51,144 nucleotides of DNA, taken from assembly GCA_024278985.1 (NCBI GenBank), contig JAJRSC010000003.1, positions 1-51,144 on the forward strand. Direction: 5' to 3'. The notes beneath the pieces are model-generated. The model had not been told where the DNA came from, did not search any database, and saw nothing but the letters and a program-made list of their open reading frames with translations. The first letter of the stretch is position 1. Each line of letters begins with the position of its first letter. This DNA comes from an archaeon (GTDB lineage Archaea; AGJL01; Methanococci; Methanococcales; Methanocaldococcaceae). The translations under genes and the position numbers were made by a program. Shown here piece after piece: positions 1 through 10,804 of the stretch.

Positions 1-58
1 AAACTTCAAAGGTTTATAAATAAAAGCTATTACCTACCCCTTGACAAATTACATAATA

Positions 59-74
59 GAAAAAGTTATATATT
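59..74 (+). promoter_or_regulatory. CRISPR leader promoter (BRE/TATA) upstream of first repeat
   Basis: A purine-rich BRE-like GAAAAAG runs straight into TTATATATT, about 40 bases before the first CRISPR repeat at 113. That would place a start site around 95-105, just ahead of the array. The element resembles the promoter of the tRNA gene in this window (CGAAAAG followed by TATATATA). A second AT box, TTTATAAAT at 13-21, lies further up. The leader itself is cut off by the window edge. Confidence 0.5.
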
Positions 75-112
75 AGAAGAGATATTATACTAAATACGTA
101 AAATTGCCTCTT

Positions 113-3100
113 GTTAAAATCAGACCGTTACGGTATGGAAATTTGAAACTAATATGTAAAAATCTAAATCATCTGGACATGTTAAAATCAGACCGTTACG
201 GTATGGAAATTGGATTTTTTTATAAAATATTTTAAAATCTTTAAATCATACACTAGTTAAAATCAGACCGTTACGGTATGGAAATAATTTTTAATGAAAA
301 GACTCCTGAATTAGATAATTTGTTAAAATCAGACCGTTACGGTATGGAAATAAAAAAAACTGATGGTAATGTAGCAATAAAAAATAGGGTTAAAATCAGA
401 CCGTTACGGTATGGAAATCACACACGCATTTAACCCACTGTTTTTTGTACTTTCAGTTAAAATCAGACCGTTACGGTATGGAAATTTTAATCTCTAAATT
501 TGTTAATGATGAAAAATTACAAGGTTAAAATCAGACCGTTACGGTATGGAAATTATATTTAGACAGTGTAGTTTTACCAGCAAAATGAGGAGTTAAAATC
601 AGACCGTTACGGTATGGAAATTCATTATCGATCTCTTTAAATGTTCTCATTAACTCAGTTAAAATCAGACCGTTACGGTATGGAAATGTAGATTTTAACA
701 TAAAATTGCAAATATCAGATAAGTTAAAATCAGACCGTTACGGTATGGAAATCTGATTATAGTGATAAAAGTTCATCATCAAGCAGTGTGTTAAAATCAG
801 ACCGTTACGGTATGGAAATACATAGCTCTTTTTTTTATGCATAAAATTGTTTAAATAGTTAAAATCAGACCGTTACGGTATGGAAATATTTGTTATTTTA
901 TTATTTTTAATTTTATTTTCTAAGTTAAAATCAGACCGTTACGGTATGGAAATATTTTTGAAATAATCTCATCAGTATATTTTCTTTTGTTAAAATCAGA
1001 CCGTTACGGTATGGAAATGGGGATTTAGAATGTGTTTTAACTGTTGGAGCATATGGTTAAAATCAGACCGTTACGGTATGGAAATTCCTTATGCAATGGT
1101 TGGAAAAGAAAATGGATTTAGGCAGTTAAAATCAGACCGTTACGGTATGGAAATATGGTATGATACAAATGCAAAATTGCTAAAATTCTATGGTTAAAAT
1201 CAGACCGTTACGGTATGGAAATTTTATTTTCAAATAATTATAAATAAACGGCAGACAAGTTAAAATCAGACCGTTACGGTATGGAAATACAAAATAACAG
1301 GAGTATATGTAACTGATGACAATATAGAACTAGTTAAAATCAGACCGTTACGGTATGGAAATTTTTTTCATTTTTTTCTTTTTTAATTTGACGTTTAAGT
1401 TAAAATCAGACCGTTACGGTATGGAAATAAATCTGATAAAAAAACTGAGGAGGATAAAGATAAATCGTTAAAATCAGACCGTTACGGTATGGAAATGCTA
1501 CTGCAGCAGTTGAAAAGTAATTCTTACCAATTAGTTAAAATCAGACCGTTACGGTATGGAAATAGATCAAATGTTAAAATCTCATCACTTTTATTTTGTG
1601 TTAAAATCAGACCGTTACGGTATGGAAATAATAACATAAATGAGTTTTTATTATATGCTCTAGCAGTGTTAAAATCAGACCGTTACGGTATGGAAATTAA
1701 TAACATTTCCATATATATCACTTGCACTTTTTACAATTTTGTTAAAATCAGACCGTTACGGTATGGAAATAATCTATATTTAGCATTTTTACTTGATTCA
1801 GTTGAATATAAACCGTTAAAATCAGACCGTTACGGTATGGAAATAACTTCACTGGACATAACCCAGCTGATTTCTTACATAGTTAAAATCAGACCGTTAC
1901 GGTATGGAAATATAATTTTCAGTATCAAGCTCTTTTATTTTATTATATGTTAAAATCAGACCGTTACGGTATGGAAATGGGGGTGTGTCTGACGACACAA
2001 GGGTGCTTAGAATAGTTAAAATCAGACCGTTACGGTATGGAAATAGAGACATATTTACTAAATTTATATTACCAATATTAGTTAAAATCAGACCGTTACG
2101 GTATGGAAATGCTGGTTTTTCTGGGGTTATTGAAAGTAACATTGGGTTAAAATCAGACCGTTACGGTATGGAAATGTTATTTTATCTTTGACAATATATC
2201 CTCCAGTATTTGTTAAAATCAGACCGTTACGGTATGGAAATTAATGAGAATGAGATTTAAGTATTAAGGATTAAGAATGTTAAAATCAGACCGTTACGGT
2301 ATGGAAATCTGAAAAACTTTTTCAAAATTCAAGTGAGTTGTGATGAGTTAAAATCAGACCGTTACGGTATGTAAATTTTTTAGATGTTATGAGGCCAGGA
2401 TTAGTACTATTATGTTAAAATCAGACCGTTACGGTATGGAAATGCTTTTCTTAATTTTTCAATTTCTTCAAGAATCTTGAATGTTAAAATCAGACCGTTA
2501 CGGTATGGAAATATACTTTCTTGTGGATTCAAGGAACCTGGAAGCTATATACGTTAAAATCAGACCGTTACGGTATGGAAATCAATAAATTCAATACTAT
2601 CAAATCTTCAGTTCGATGCAAATAGTTAAAATCAGACCGTTACGGTATGGAAATTCAGAATTAACAATATTGTTTGATGAAGATAAAATAAGTTAAAATC
2701 AGACCGTTACGGTATGGAAATATGTCTTCTTTTATTTTTTTCTTAAAATCTTCATCTTGTTAAAATCAGACCGTTACGGTATGGAAATTTTTTTTCTATT
2801 GTTGAAGTTATTATTTTGTACAGCAGTTAAAATCAGACCGTTACGGTATGGAAATAGGTCCCCACACATAGCCTTATTTACAAAATATTTTAAAAGTTAA
2901 AATCAGACCGTTACGGTATGGAAATTTTTCTATTATTTTATTAATTGTTTTCTCTATGTTTTTGTTAAAATCAGACCGTTACGGTATGGAAATAAGATGT
3001 CCGTCTTTTATAATAATGTTTTTGATTAAAAGTTAAAATCAGACCGTTACGGTATGGAAATAAACTTAACATTTAATATAATTATCAAAAGTTATATGTT

Positions 3101-3344
3101 AAAATCAGACCGTTACGGTATGGAAATAAAAAGACCAAATTTTGCCAATTTTGCCCAAATAAGACCAAATAGTTAAAATCAGACCGTTACGGTATGGAAA
3201 TAACATATGAATTTCTACCAGATTTTGATTTTCCATTAGTTAAAATCAGACCGTTACGGTATGGAAATTTTTATTGTTCTTTATGTTTTCTTTTTTGTTC
3301 AATTGAATAAAAAAGTTAAAATCAGACCGTTGCGGTATGGAAAC
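113..3344 (+). CRISPR. CRISPR array, 48 repeats of 30 bp and 47 spacers
   Basis: I count 48 copies of a 30-bp direct repeat that begins GTTAAAATCAGACCG and ends TTACGGTATGGAAAT, with period 65-76 bp and spacers of 35-46 bp. All copies read identically except the one at 2347 (G to T at repeat position 26) and the last at 3315 (A to G at position 18, T to C at position 30). A degenerate last repeat marks the leader-distal end, so the leader is on the left and transcription runs rightward. The ATGGAAAT 3' end agrees, because Cas6-type 5' handles resemble AUUGAAAN. ACCG-TTA-CGGT inside the repeat can fold into a short hairpin. No cas gene is present in the window. The spacers differ from one another and I could not identify targets. 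Short open frames across the array are artefacts of the repeat. Confidence 0.98.
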
Positions 3345-3350
3345 TTTTTT

Positions 3351-3385
3351 CTAACAACGTTAGGATTTAAAGACCTTTCTTTTTT
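3351..3385 (+). terminator. Possible terminator just after the CRISPR array
   Basis: Seven bases after the last repeat, CTAAC-AAC-GTTAG can form a 5-bp hairpin, followed by an AT stretch ending in a run of T at 3380-3385. This would stop the pre-crRNA before carA. The stem is short, so this is tentative. Archaea can also terminate on T-tracts alone. Confidence 0.35.
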
Positions 3386-3466
3386 GATAGATTTACATTT
3401 TTTATTAAAAGTTAAGAAAAATATATTTAAGTTAGAAACACTTATTAGTAGTACATTGGTGATATT

Positions 3467-4528
3467 GTGGATGCAGTTTTAGTTTTAGAAGATGGGACTA
3501 TTTTAAGAGGAAAGGGTTTTGGTGTTGAGAAAGAAGTATATGGGGAACTTGTTTTTACCACAGTAATGACTGGATATGTGGAAGTTTTAACAGACCCATC
3601 TTATAAGGGACAAATTGTTACTATGACCTACCCTTTAATTGGAAATTATGGAGTATCTAAAGATTGGTATGAATCAGATGGGATAAAAGTAGAGGGGTAT
3701 GTTATAAGAGAATTAACTAAAAAAGAGTTAGATAACTTTTTAAAAGAGTATGATGTTCCTGGAATCCATGATATAGATACAAGATTTATAACAAAAAAAA
3801 TAAGAACTGGAGGAGTTGTAAAGTCCTGTTTAAAAGTATCTGAGAATATAACTGATGAAGATATTGAAGAAATTAAAGAAAAAGTTAAAAAAAGTAAGTC
3901 AATAAGTGAAATGGACTTAGTTCCATTGGTCTCTACAAAAGAGGTAAAAGTTCATAAAGTAGAAAATAAAAAATATAGATGTGTATTAGTTGACTGTGGT
4001 GTTAAAAGAGGAATTATTGATAATCTTTTAGAAAGAAATTGTGAAGTTGTTCAAGTTCCATATAATACTGAATATGATAAAATCTTAGATTATAATCCTG
4101 ATTTTGTCTTAATATCTAATGGTCCTGGAGACCCTTCAAGATTGAAAGAGGTAATAAAAAATATTAAAAAATTAATTGGAGAAGTTCCATTAACTGGGAT
4201 ATGTTTAGGTAATCAACTTTTAGCTTTAGCCTTTGGTGGAAAAACCTATAAAATGAAATTTGGACATAGGGGAGGAAATCAACCTGTAAAATACTTAAAA
4301 AATGACAAAGTATATATAACATCCCAAAATCATGGTTTTGCAGTTGATTTAAAATCCCTACCTGATGAAATAAACCCAATGTTTATAAATCTTAATGATA
4401 ATACTGTCGAAGGAATAATTCATGAATCTTTACCAATATTTTCTGTCCAATTTCACCCAGAGGCAAGACCTGGGCCACATGATACAAGATTTTTATTTAA
4501 TGAAATGATAAAACTCTCTAAAAAATAA
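3467..4528 (+). CDS. carA: Carbamoyl-phosphate synthase small (glutaminase) subunit
   Basis: CarA hydrolyses glutamine and passes ammonia to CarB to make carbamoyl phosphate for arginine and pyrimidines. The 353 residues match the usual family length. The N-terminal CarA domain starts [16 protein letters not shown] and carries the conserved [20 protein letters not shown] stretch. The class I glutaminase domain follows, with the nucleophile elbow [15 protein letters not shown] (Cys246) and the catalytic His in [13 protein letters not shown] near the C terminus. The start is a GTG with GGTGAT at 3458-3463; no in-frame ATG fits as well. carB is not adjacent. The gene lies 122 bases after the CRISPR array and 20 bases before cobA, so the two are probably cotranscribed. 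Confidence 0.95.
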   Translation: MDAVLVLEDGTILRGKGFGVEKEVYGELVFTTVMTGYVEVLTDPSYKGQIVTMTYPLIGNYGVSKDWYESDGIKVEGYVIRELTKKELDNFLKEYDVPGIHDIDTRFITKKIRTGGVVKSCLKVSENITDEDIEEIKEKVKKSKSISEMDLVPLVSTKEVKVHKVENKKYRCVLVDCGVKRGIIDNLLERNCEVVQVPYNTEYDKILDYNPDFVLISNGPGDPSRLKEVIKNIKKLIGEVPLTGICLGNQLLALAFGGKTYKMKFGHRGGNQPVKYLKNDKVYITSQNHGFAVDLKSLPDEINPMFINLNDNTVEGIIHESLPIFSVQFHPEARPGPHDTRFLFNEMIKLSKK

Positions 4529-4548
4529 AAAAATTTTTTGTGAATTTT

Positions 4549-6014
<1,466 letters not shown>

Positions 6015-6056
6015 AAACCATAGTTATTATTAAATAATTAATATTGGTGAGTAAAT

Positions 6057-6377
6057 ATGAGTGAAGAAAATAAAAAAGAAATTAAAATAGAAATTCCTAC
6101 AGAATTAATAGAAAAGTTAAATAAATTATCTGACTTTTTAAATAAGATTAAAAATAAAGAAGTAGTAAGTAAGGATAAAGTTGAAGAAATGTTAAAAATA
6201 TTAGATGAAATTAAAACCAGATTACCAAAATTAGAAATTGACTTAGAAAAGATTTTAGGAGCAATAGAAGGAACTGGTAGTGAAGTAAAATTAACCTTTA
6301 ATGAGGTAAAATTAGATGGAGAGATTAGTTTAAAGATTATTCCATTAGTTAGAGAAAAAAAAGAGGAAAATAAATAA
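6057..6377 (+). CDS. Small acidic/basic coiled-coil-like protein, unknown function
   Basis: I do not recognise this 106-residue protein. It is highly charged, with no membrane segment and no cysteines. The first 70 residues are predicted by eye to be helical with heptad-like leucine/isoleucine spacing (ELIEKLNKLSDFLNKIKNK). The last 35 look like beta strands (SEVKLTFNEVKLDGEISLKI). The start ATG follows a strong GGTGAGTAA ribosome site. The stop codon overlaps the ATG of the next gene (TAATG), so the two proteins are probably translationally coupled and may act as a pair. It is downstream of pstK, separated by 42 bases. Confidence 0.75.
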   Translation: MSEENKKEIKIEIPTELIEKLNKLSDFLNKIKNKEVVSKDKVEEMLKILDEIKTRLPKLEIDLEKILGAIEGTGSEVKLTFNEVKLDGEISLKIIPLVREKKEENK

Positions 6378-6775
6378 TGGAATATCTTAGATATCTTTTT
6401 TTTATACAAAATTTTATTTCTTCTGGAAATTTTTGTTTAGAGATTAATGATTTAATAAAACTATATATTGACAATAAAAAAATAATTTTAGAAATTATTA
6501 ACATTGAAAAGTTGAATAAAATATATAGATTATATCAATCTCTTAAAGAAGATAATAAAGATAATAAAAAATCCATAATTGACATATTTAAGAATACAAA
6601 GGAATTATTTAAATTATTAAATAATATAGGAAAAATTTTTTATGAAAATAATAAAATTTTAATTATAAGATATAATAATAAGAATATTGTAATATTTGGA
6701 ATAAAAAGTTTTTGGGGATATGTTAAAGTAAATATATATGAAGTTATAAAAATTGGATTAAAAATTTTTAAATAA
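6377..6775 (+). CDS. Unknown protein coupled to the preceding gene
   Basis: This 132-residue basic protein is not recognised. It starts MEYLRYLFFIQNFISSGNF, is very rich in Ile, Lys and Asn, and has alternating hydrophobic and charged stretches rather than clear membrane spans. Its ATG overlaps the upstream stop codon by one base, with the purine-rich end of the previous gene serving as ribosome site. The pairing of a small helical partner with a larger partner is seen in several complexes, but nothing in the sequence identifies a function. It is probably specific to the Methanocaldococcaceae. Confidence 0.65.
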   Translation: MEYLRYLFFIQNFISSGNFCLEINDLIKLYIDNKKIILEIINIEKLNKIYRLYQSLKEDNKDNKKSIIDIFKNTKELFKLLNNIGKIFYENNKILIIRYNNKNIVIFGIKSFWGYVKVNIYEVIKIGLKIFK

Positions 6776-6784
6776 TGGGTTATT

Positions 6785-7048
6785 ATGTTTGAGGTTATAA
6801 AAGACATTCTTATTTTTACTGCATCATTGGGAATATTAATAGCTTCTTATAGGCTATGGGTTGAGAAAGATAGGAAAAATATAATATTTGCAAGAATACA
6901 TATAGTTGGAGTTATAGATTGTGCATGTTTCATAATATTTTTATCTCTTGGAGAGGTTTTATTGGCATTTGTTTATTTAATATTAGCTCCATTTATGGCT
7001 CACGCAATTGCCTATGCTTCATATTATGATAAAAATAACACAAAATAA
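6785..7048 (+). CDS. Small three-helix membrane protein, MnhG/MrpG-like (possible Ehb hydrogenase subunit)
   Basis: The 87-residue protein has three hydrophobic helices at about residues 5-22, 38-56 and 58-78. The segment IIFARIHIVGVIDCACFIIF matches the pattern of MrpG/MnhG antiporter subunits (R-x-H followed by G-x-x-D) and the small subunits of energy-converting hydrogenases such as Ehb. The ehb genes are scattered in Methanococcales, so an isolated copy is plausible. The exact subunit name is my inference and not secure. It lies 9 bases after the previous gene and converges on the PKD-protein gene, with only 3 bases between the two stop codons. Confidence 0.6.
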   Translation: MFEVIKDILIFTASLGILIASYRLWVEKDRKNIIFARIHIVGVIDCACFIIFLSLGEVLLAFVYLILAPFMAHAIAYASYYDKNNTK

Positions 7049-7051
7049 AAA

Positions 7052-10000
7052 TTATTTTTTAAATATTAACCTAATTGATATTATTGTTATAACTATTGTT
7101 AAAATATGAATATACAACGGAACTGGAACTGATTTTTCTGATTTATATATTTTTACGAATCTAATAGTAGAATCGGCATAGTTATCGTTATCATAAACTG
7201 TTAGAGTTACTTTATAAATTCCGGGTTTATTATATATATGGGTGATAATTGGGGATGTTGTTTCTACTATAGAACCATCTCCAAAATCCCATACATATTT
7301 TACTATTTTTCCATCAATATCATAAGATTTTGAAGCATTAAATATTACTTTTGTCCCATTAATTGAAAATGTAAAATCAGCAACTGGAGGGTATTTTACT
7401 ACATTTCCTATAAATATCTCTTTTGTATATGAATCTGATAATCCTACATTATTCCAAACTGTTAGAGTTACTTTATAAATTCCAGGTTTATTATATACAT
7501 GAGTTGGAGATTTTTCAAATGAAAAAGTTCCATCTCCAAAATCCCATACATATCTTACTATCTCTCCAGGTATAGATATAGATTTATCAATGAATTTTAT
7601 TTCTTCTCCAGGATTGGCCTTTGTAGGAGAGTCAAATACTGCTCTTATATAATATACACTAATATTCTTACTTATTGTATCAGAAAGGTTATACTTGTCA
7701 TAAACTGTTAGAGTTACTTTATAAATTCCGGGTTTATTATATATATGGGTGATAATTGGGGATGTTGTTATTTCTGTATTATTATCTCCAAAATTCCATA
7801 CATATCTTACTATCTCTCCCTCTTTATCATATGATTTCAAAGCATTAAATGTTACGGTTTCATTAACTTTTGGAATATTTGGAGAATATGTAAAATCAGC
7901 AACTGGAGGATAATTAATAACTTTAAATTTAACGATAACCGAATCCTTAGCACCAAATCCATCCCAAACTGTTAAATTTGCTATATAATCTCCTGGTGGA
8001 AATTTATGAGTAACAATTACTAACTTGTTTGATGTGTAATTCCAAACTATTGCTCCAGAGGAATTATATACTGTTAGATTAAAACCGTATATTCTTGCGT
8101 AAGGTTCATCTGGGGATATAATATATCCTCCACTATTTTCTAAAACTCTATTTGCATCAGGGTCATAACTGTTCATTGGGTTGAAGAAAATATTTTCAAT
8201 ATAACTTGCTGGATTTGGATACACATATAATTTAGCAACAGGTTTTCTATTATCAATAACTTTAATCATTCTTGGAATGAAATATATTCTATAATTATTA
8301 TACAGCCAATTATCATGATCAGTAAAATCATATCCTTTTATATAGTATATACCTTCCCAAGGAATTTTACATGTGATTGATAATATCTCTTTATTCCCAA
8401 CATAATAAGTTACAAAATTACTTCCAGTATAGTCAGGTTCAGGATTTAAGTAATTTTCAATTTCTGAAGTTATGTAATTATTCAAAGTATAATCTAAAAA
8501 ATATAAATCAAGGTACTCAGCTCCTTTATTTATGTAGGTTATATTAAATGGTTGATTTACTTCAACAATTGTTGGGTTTATGTATAACATTGAGCTTTCT
8601 ATTCTATTATTTTTCACAACTGGTCCAAAACCTACAGATACTACACCATTCTCATCAATTATTAAAACATGAGCCTTATAATCAATACCATTATTAGGAT
8701 ATTCATGAATAGGAGAATTCTCTAAAGAATGTGTACCATCTCCAAAACTCCAATATACAAATACAGGCTTTCCATATGGATAAATAAAAGAGTATTCTAT
8801 ACCATAAGGTGTTTCTTTAGTAAGTACTTGAACATCATAATGAACCTTTTGTTTTAGTTTTAAAGTTACAGTATTATTAATATTTTCTGAGTAGAAAGAT
8901 ATATTAACTATATGGTTTTTAGCATCATAATATACTGTTGGCTTTTCTTTATTCTCACTATTAGGAATAAAGTTGTAAATTGTATCTCCCACATCTCCAA
9001 CAACCAAATAATCTAATGTTGCCGATGATGCTATACTATAATCTCCAAACCTATTAACGTCCATCCAACATATCGGATATATAAATGGATATTTATAAAC
9101 ATGACTATATTCATATCTGTAATAATATTTTAAGTAATTAGTTTCAGTTCCATCACCAAAAAAGTATTTAACATAATCATAATAATAAGCATCAGGATTG
9201 AAATATATTTTATCTCCCACTTTATAAGCCATAGCATACTCATCTAAAACATTTACAGCTCCAGTAGAATTTTTTACATAGTTCATATCTCTAATAGGTT
9301 CAAAATAACCTCCTCTGGGTTTATTTACTATGATTCCCTTATCATAATAACCAACTAAAATTCTTCCAGAGTCATCAACTAATAATACTCTTGGATAATA
9401 AATTCCAGGTTTATTATATACATGAGTTGGAGATTTTTCAAATGAAAAAGTTCCATCTCCAAAATCCCATAATTGGAAAATAATATTTTTTGGTACAGTA
9501 TAACTAAATTCAACAGCATCTCCTTCTACTATATTATCTCTACTAACATTTACATCTACAGGAGTATTATCAACATAGACCCCCAAGAATGTGTAATTAA
9601 CATTTTTATCAAAATAATATTTTATAATAACAGTATTATTTGTTGAATTATATTCTATTTCCCAATTATCTTTTGAATATGAAGGGTTTCCTATAAAATT
9701 ATATTTAGTTGTATAGGGATTACCTACAACAATCCAGTTATATGTTGCTACTTTTGGATATCCAGTATTGTTTAAATAACCACACCATGAAACAGGATAT
9801 ATAAATGGAAAATTATATTTATGATATGATATAGTATAGTTTCCATAATCAGTTTCTGTTAAATCACCAAAATCCCATTTTATTGTACCATTTTCTAAAA
9901 TTATTTTTGCTAATGTATCTCCTTCTGGAGCCAAAGCCTTAAAAGTTAATGTATCATTAACATTATAATAACTACCTCCAGTACTATTTGTTATATTCAT

Positions 10001-10105
10001 TGTATTGTTATGAATTATTATTAACTCTCCAAAGGTTGAAGATAAAGAATATATAAATATAACTAATAAAATTATTTTTAAGTACTTTAACATATTAATT
10101 ACCAT
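7052..10105 (-). CDS. Cell-surface protein with multiple PKD domains
   Basis: A 1017-residue exported protein. A basic N terminus and hydrophobic stretch (LKIILLVIFIYSLSS) form a signal peptide, and a C-terminal membrane anchor (HILTIVITIISIRLIF) is followed by KK. At least five PKD beta-sandwich domains carry the hallmark W-x-F-G-D-G and the Y-x-x-P-G-I-Y-K-V-T-L-T-V strand, clustered towards the C terminus. Two or three degenerate copies occur in the N-terminal half. It is rich in Asn-x-Ser/Thr sequons, typical of archaeal surface glycoproteins. The first ATG overlaps the stop of the upstream gene (TAATG); an ATG at 10093 preceded by GGTAATT gives a tidier signal peptide and may be the real start. 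A role in the envelope or adhesion is inferred. Confidence 0.88.
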   Translation of the reverse strand: MVINMLKYLKIILLVIFIYSLSSTFGELIIIHNNTMNITNSTGGSYYNVNDTLTFKALAPEGDTLAKIILENGTIKWDFGDLTETDYGNYTISYHKYNFPFIYPVSWCGYLNNTGYPKVATYNWIVVGNPYTTKYNFIGNPSYSKDNWEIEYNSTNNTVIIKYYFDKNVNYTFLGVYVDNTPVDVNVSRDNIVEGDAVEFSYTVPKNIIFQLWDFGDGTFSFEKSPTHVYNKPGIYYPRVLLVDDSGRILVGYYDKGIIVNKPRGGYFEPIRDMNYVKNSTGAVNVLDEYAMAYKVGDKIYFNPDAYYYDYVKYFFGDGTETNYLKYYYRYEYSHVYKYPFIYPICWMDVNRFGDYSIASSATLDYLVVGDVGDTIYNFIPNSENKEKPTVYYDAKNHIVNISFYSENINNTVTLKLKQKVHYDVQVLTKETPYGIEYSFIYPYGKPVFVYWSFGDGTHSLENSPIHEYPNNGIDYKAHVLIIDENGVVSVGFGPVVKNNRIESSMLYINPTIVEVNQPFNITYINKGAEYLDLYFLDYTLNNYITSEIENYLNPEPDYTGSNFVTYYVGNKEILSITCKIPWEGIYYIKGYDFTDHDNWLYNNYRIYFIPRMIKVIDNRKPVAKLYVYPNPASYIENIFFNPMNSYDPDANRVLENSGGYIISPDEPYARIYGFNLTVYNSSGAIVWNYTSNKLVIVTHKFPPGDYIANLTVWDGFGAKDSVIVKFKVINYPPVADFTYSPNIPKVNETVTFNALKSYDKEGEIVRYVWNFGDNNTEITTSPIITHIYNKPGIYKVTLTVYDKYNLSDTISKNISVYYIRAVFDSPTKANPGEEIKFIDKSISIPGEIVRYVWDFGDGTFSFEKSPTHVYNKPGIYKVTLTVWNNVGLSDSYTKEIFIGNVVKYPPVADFTFSINGTKVIFNASKSYDIDGKIVKYVWDFGDGSIVETTSPIITHIYNKPGIYKVTLTVYDNDNYADSTIRFVKIYKSEKSVPVPLYIHILTIVITIISIRLIFKK
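7191..7262. repeat. 72-bp exact intragenic repeat, copy 1
   Basis: The 72 bases here recur exactly at 7698-7769, both inside the PKD-protein gene. They encode the end of a PKD domain (the ITHIYNKPGIYKVTLTVYD strand). Exact identity in DNA, including silent positions, points to recent duplication or gene conversion between domains. Confidence 0.9.
7475..7548. repeat. 74-bp exact intragenic repeat, copy 1
   Basis: The 74 bases here recur exactly at 9398-9471, about 1.9 kb away in the same gene. They encode the WDFGDGTFSFEKSPTHVYNK core of a PKD domain. The N-terminal copy sits in an otherwise divergent domain, so the block looks transferred. Confidence 0.9.
7698..7769. repeat. 72-bp exact intragenic repeat, copy 2
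   Basis: Second copy of the block at 7191-7262, offset by 507 bases (169 codons, in frame), which is two PKD domains away. Confidence 0.9.
9398..9471. repeat. 74-bp exact intragenic repeat, copy 2
   Basis: Second copy of the block at 7475-7548, offset by 1923 bases (641 codons, in frame). Confidence 0.9.
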
Positions 10106-10728
10106 TATTCTTTTTTAACATAGTTCTTTAAATAACCAATATTTTCAATATAGCACTCTACTACATCACCATCTTTTAATGGGCCAACTCCTGGAGGGGT
10201 TCCTGTGGCAATTATATCATTTGGATAAAGGGTCATAATTGATGATATAAATTCTATTAATTCATAAACATCAAAAATCATATTTTTAGTATTGGAACTT
10301 TGTTTTATTTTCCCATTAACTATACACTCAATTTTTAAATTATTTGGATTATTAAGAGGTTTTACTATTGGACCAATTGGGCAGAAGGTATCAAAAGATT
10401 TTGCTCTTGTCCATTGTCCATCCTTTTGTTGTAAATCTCTTGCAGTTACATCATTTAATATAGTATATCCTAAAATAATATCTTTTGCTTCATTTTTAGA
10501 TATGTTTTTACACTTCTCTTTAATCACAACTGCCAACTCAACCTCATAATCTACCCTCTTAGAAACTTTAGGTAAGATTATACTATCTTCTGGATAAATT
10601 ATTGAAGATGTAGGTTTTAAAAAAATTATAGGCTCTTCAGGAATTTTCATATTTAGCTCTTTGGCATGATCTATATAATTTAATCCAACACATACAATTT
10701 TTGTGGGTTTGATATTCCTAATATCCAT
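10105..10728 (-). CDS. Fumarylacetoacetate hydrolase family protein
   Basis: A 207-residue member of the FAH/HpaG superfamily, metal-dependent enzymes that hydrolyse or decarboxylate acylpyruvate-like compounds. Visible signatures are the start CVGLNYIDHAKEL, EPIIFLKPTSS, the metal-binding DYEVELAVVI with paired acidic residues, GYTILNDVTARDLQ, and the C-terminal GTPPGVGPLKDGDVVE. It is the short single-domain form. The substrate cannot be assigned; acylpyruvase or oxaloacetate-directed activity is known in the family. The start ATG follows GAGGGGATAAT. The stop overlaps the start of the PKD-protein gene, so the two are cotranscribed despite no obvious functional link. The gene diverges from leuS across 76 bases. 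Confidence 0.88.
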   Translation of the reverse strand: MDIRNIKPTKIVCVGLNYIDHAKELNMKIPEEPIIFLKPTSSIIYPEDSIILPKVSKRVDYEVELAVVIKEKCKNISKNEAKDIILGYTILNDVTARDLQQKDGQWTRAKSFDTFCPIGPIVKPLNNPNNLKIECIVNGKIKQSSNTKNMIFDVYELIEFISSIMTLYPNDIIATGTPPGVGPLKDGDVVECYIENIGYLKNYVKKE

Positions 10729-10804
10729 ATTATCCCCTCAAAATAATTTTAAATAATATTTTATTATTTATTTTATTAAAGTTATTCAGTTTGGAGGGAT
10801 AACT

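Noticed and set aside
1573-1581. Partial repeat (GTTAAAATC) inside a spacer
   Set aside because: Nine AT-rich bases matching the repeat start are likely by chance; the spacer has normal length.
1489-2191. Open frames across the CRISPR array on both strands
   Set aside because: Their repeated peptide (VKIRPLRYGN or LKSDRYGME) is only the translated CRISPR repeat; no ribosome sites or real composition.
4540-4548. GTG start of cobA at 4540
   Set aside because: That GTG is part of the ribosome binding site TGTGAA; ATG 4549 gives the standard N terminus.
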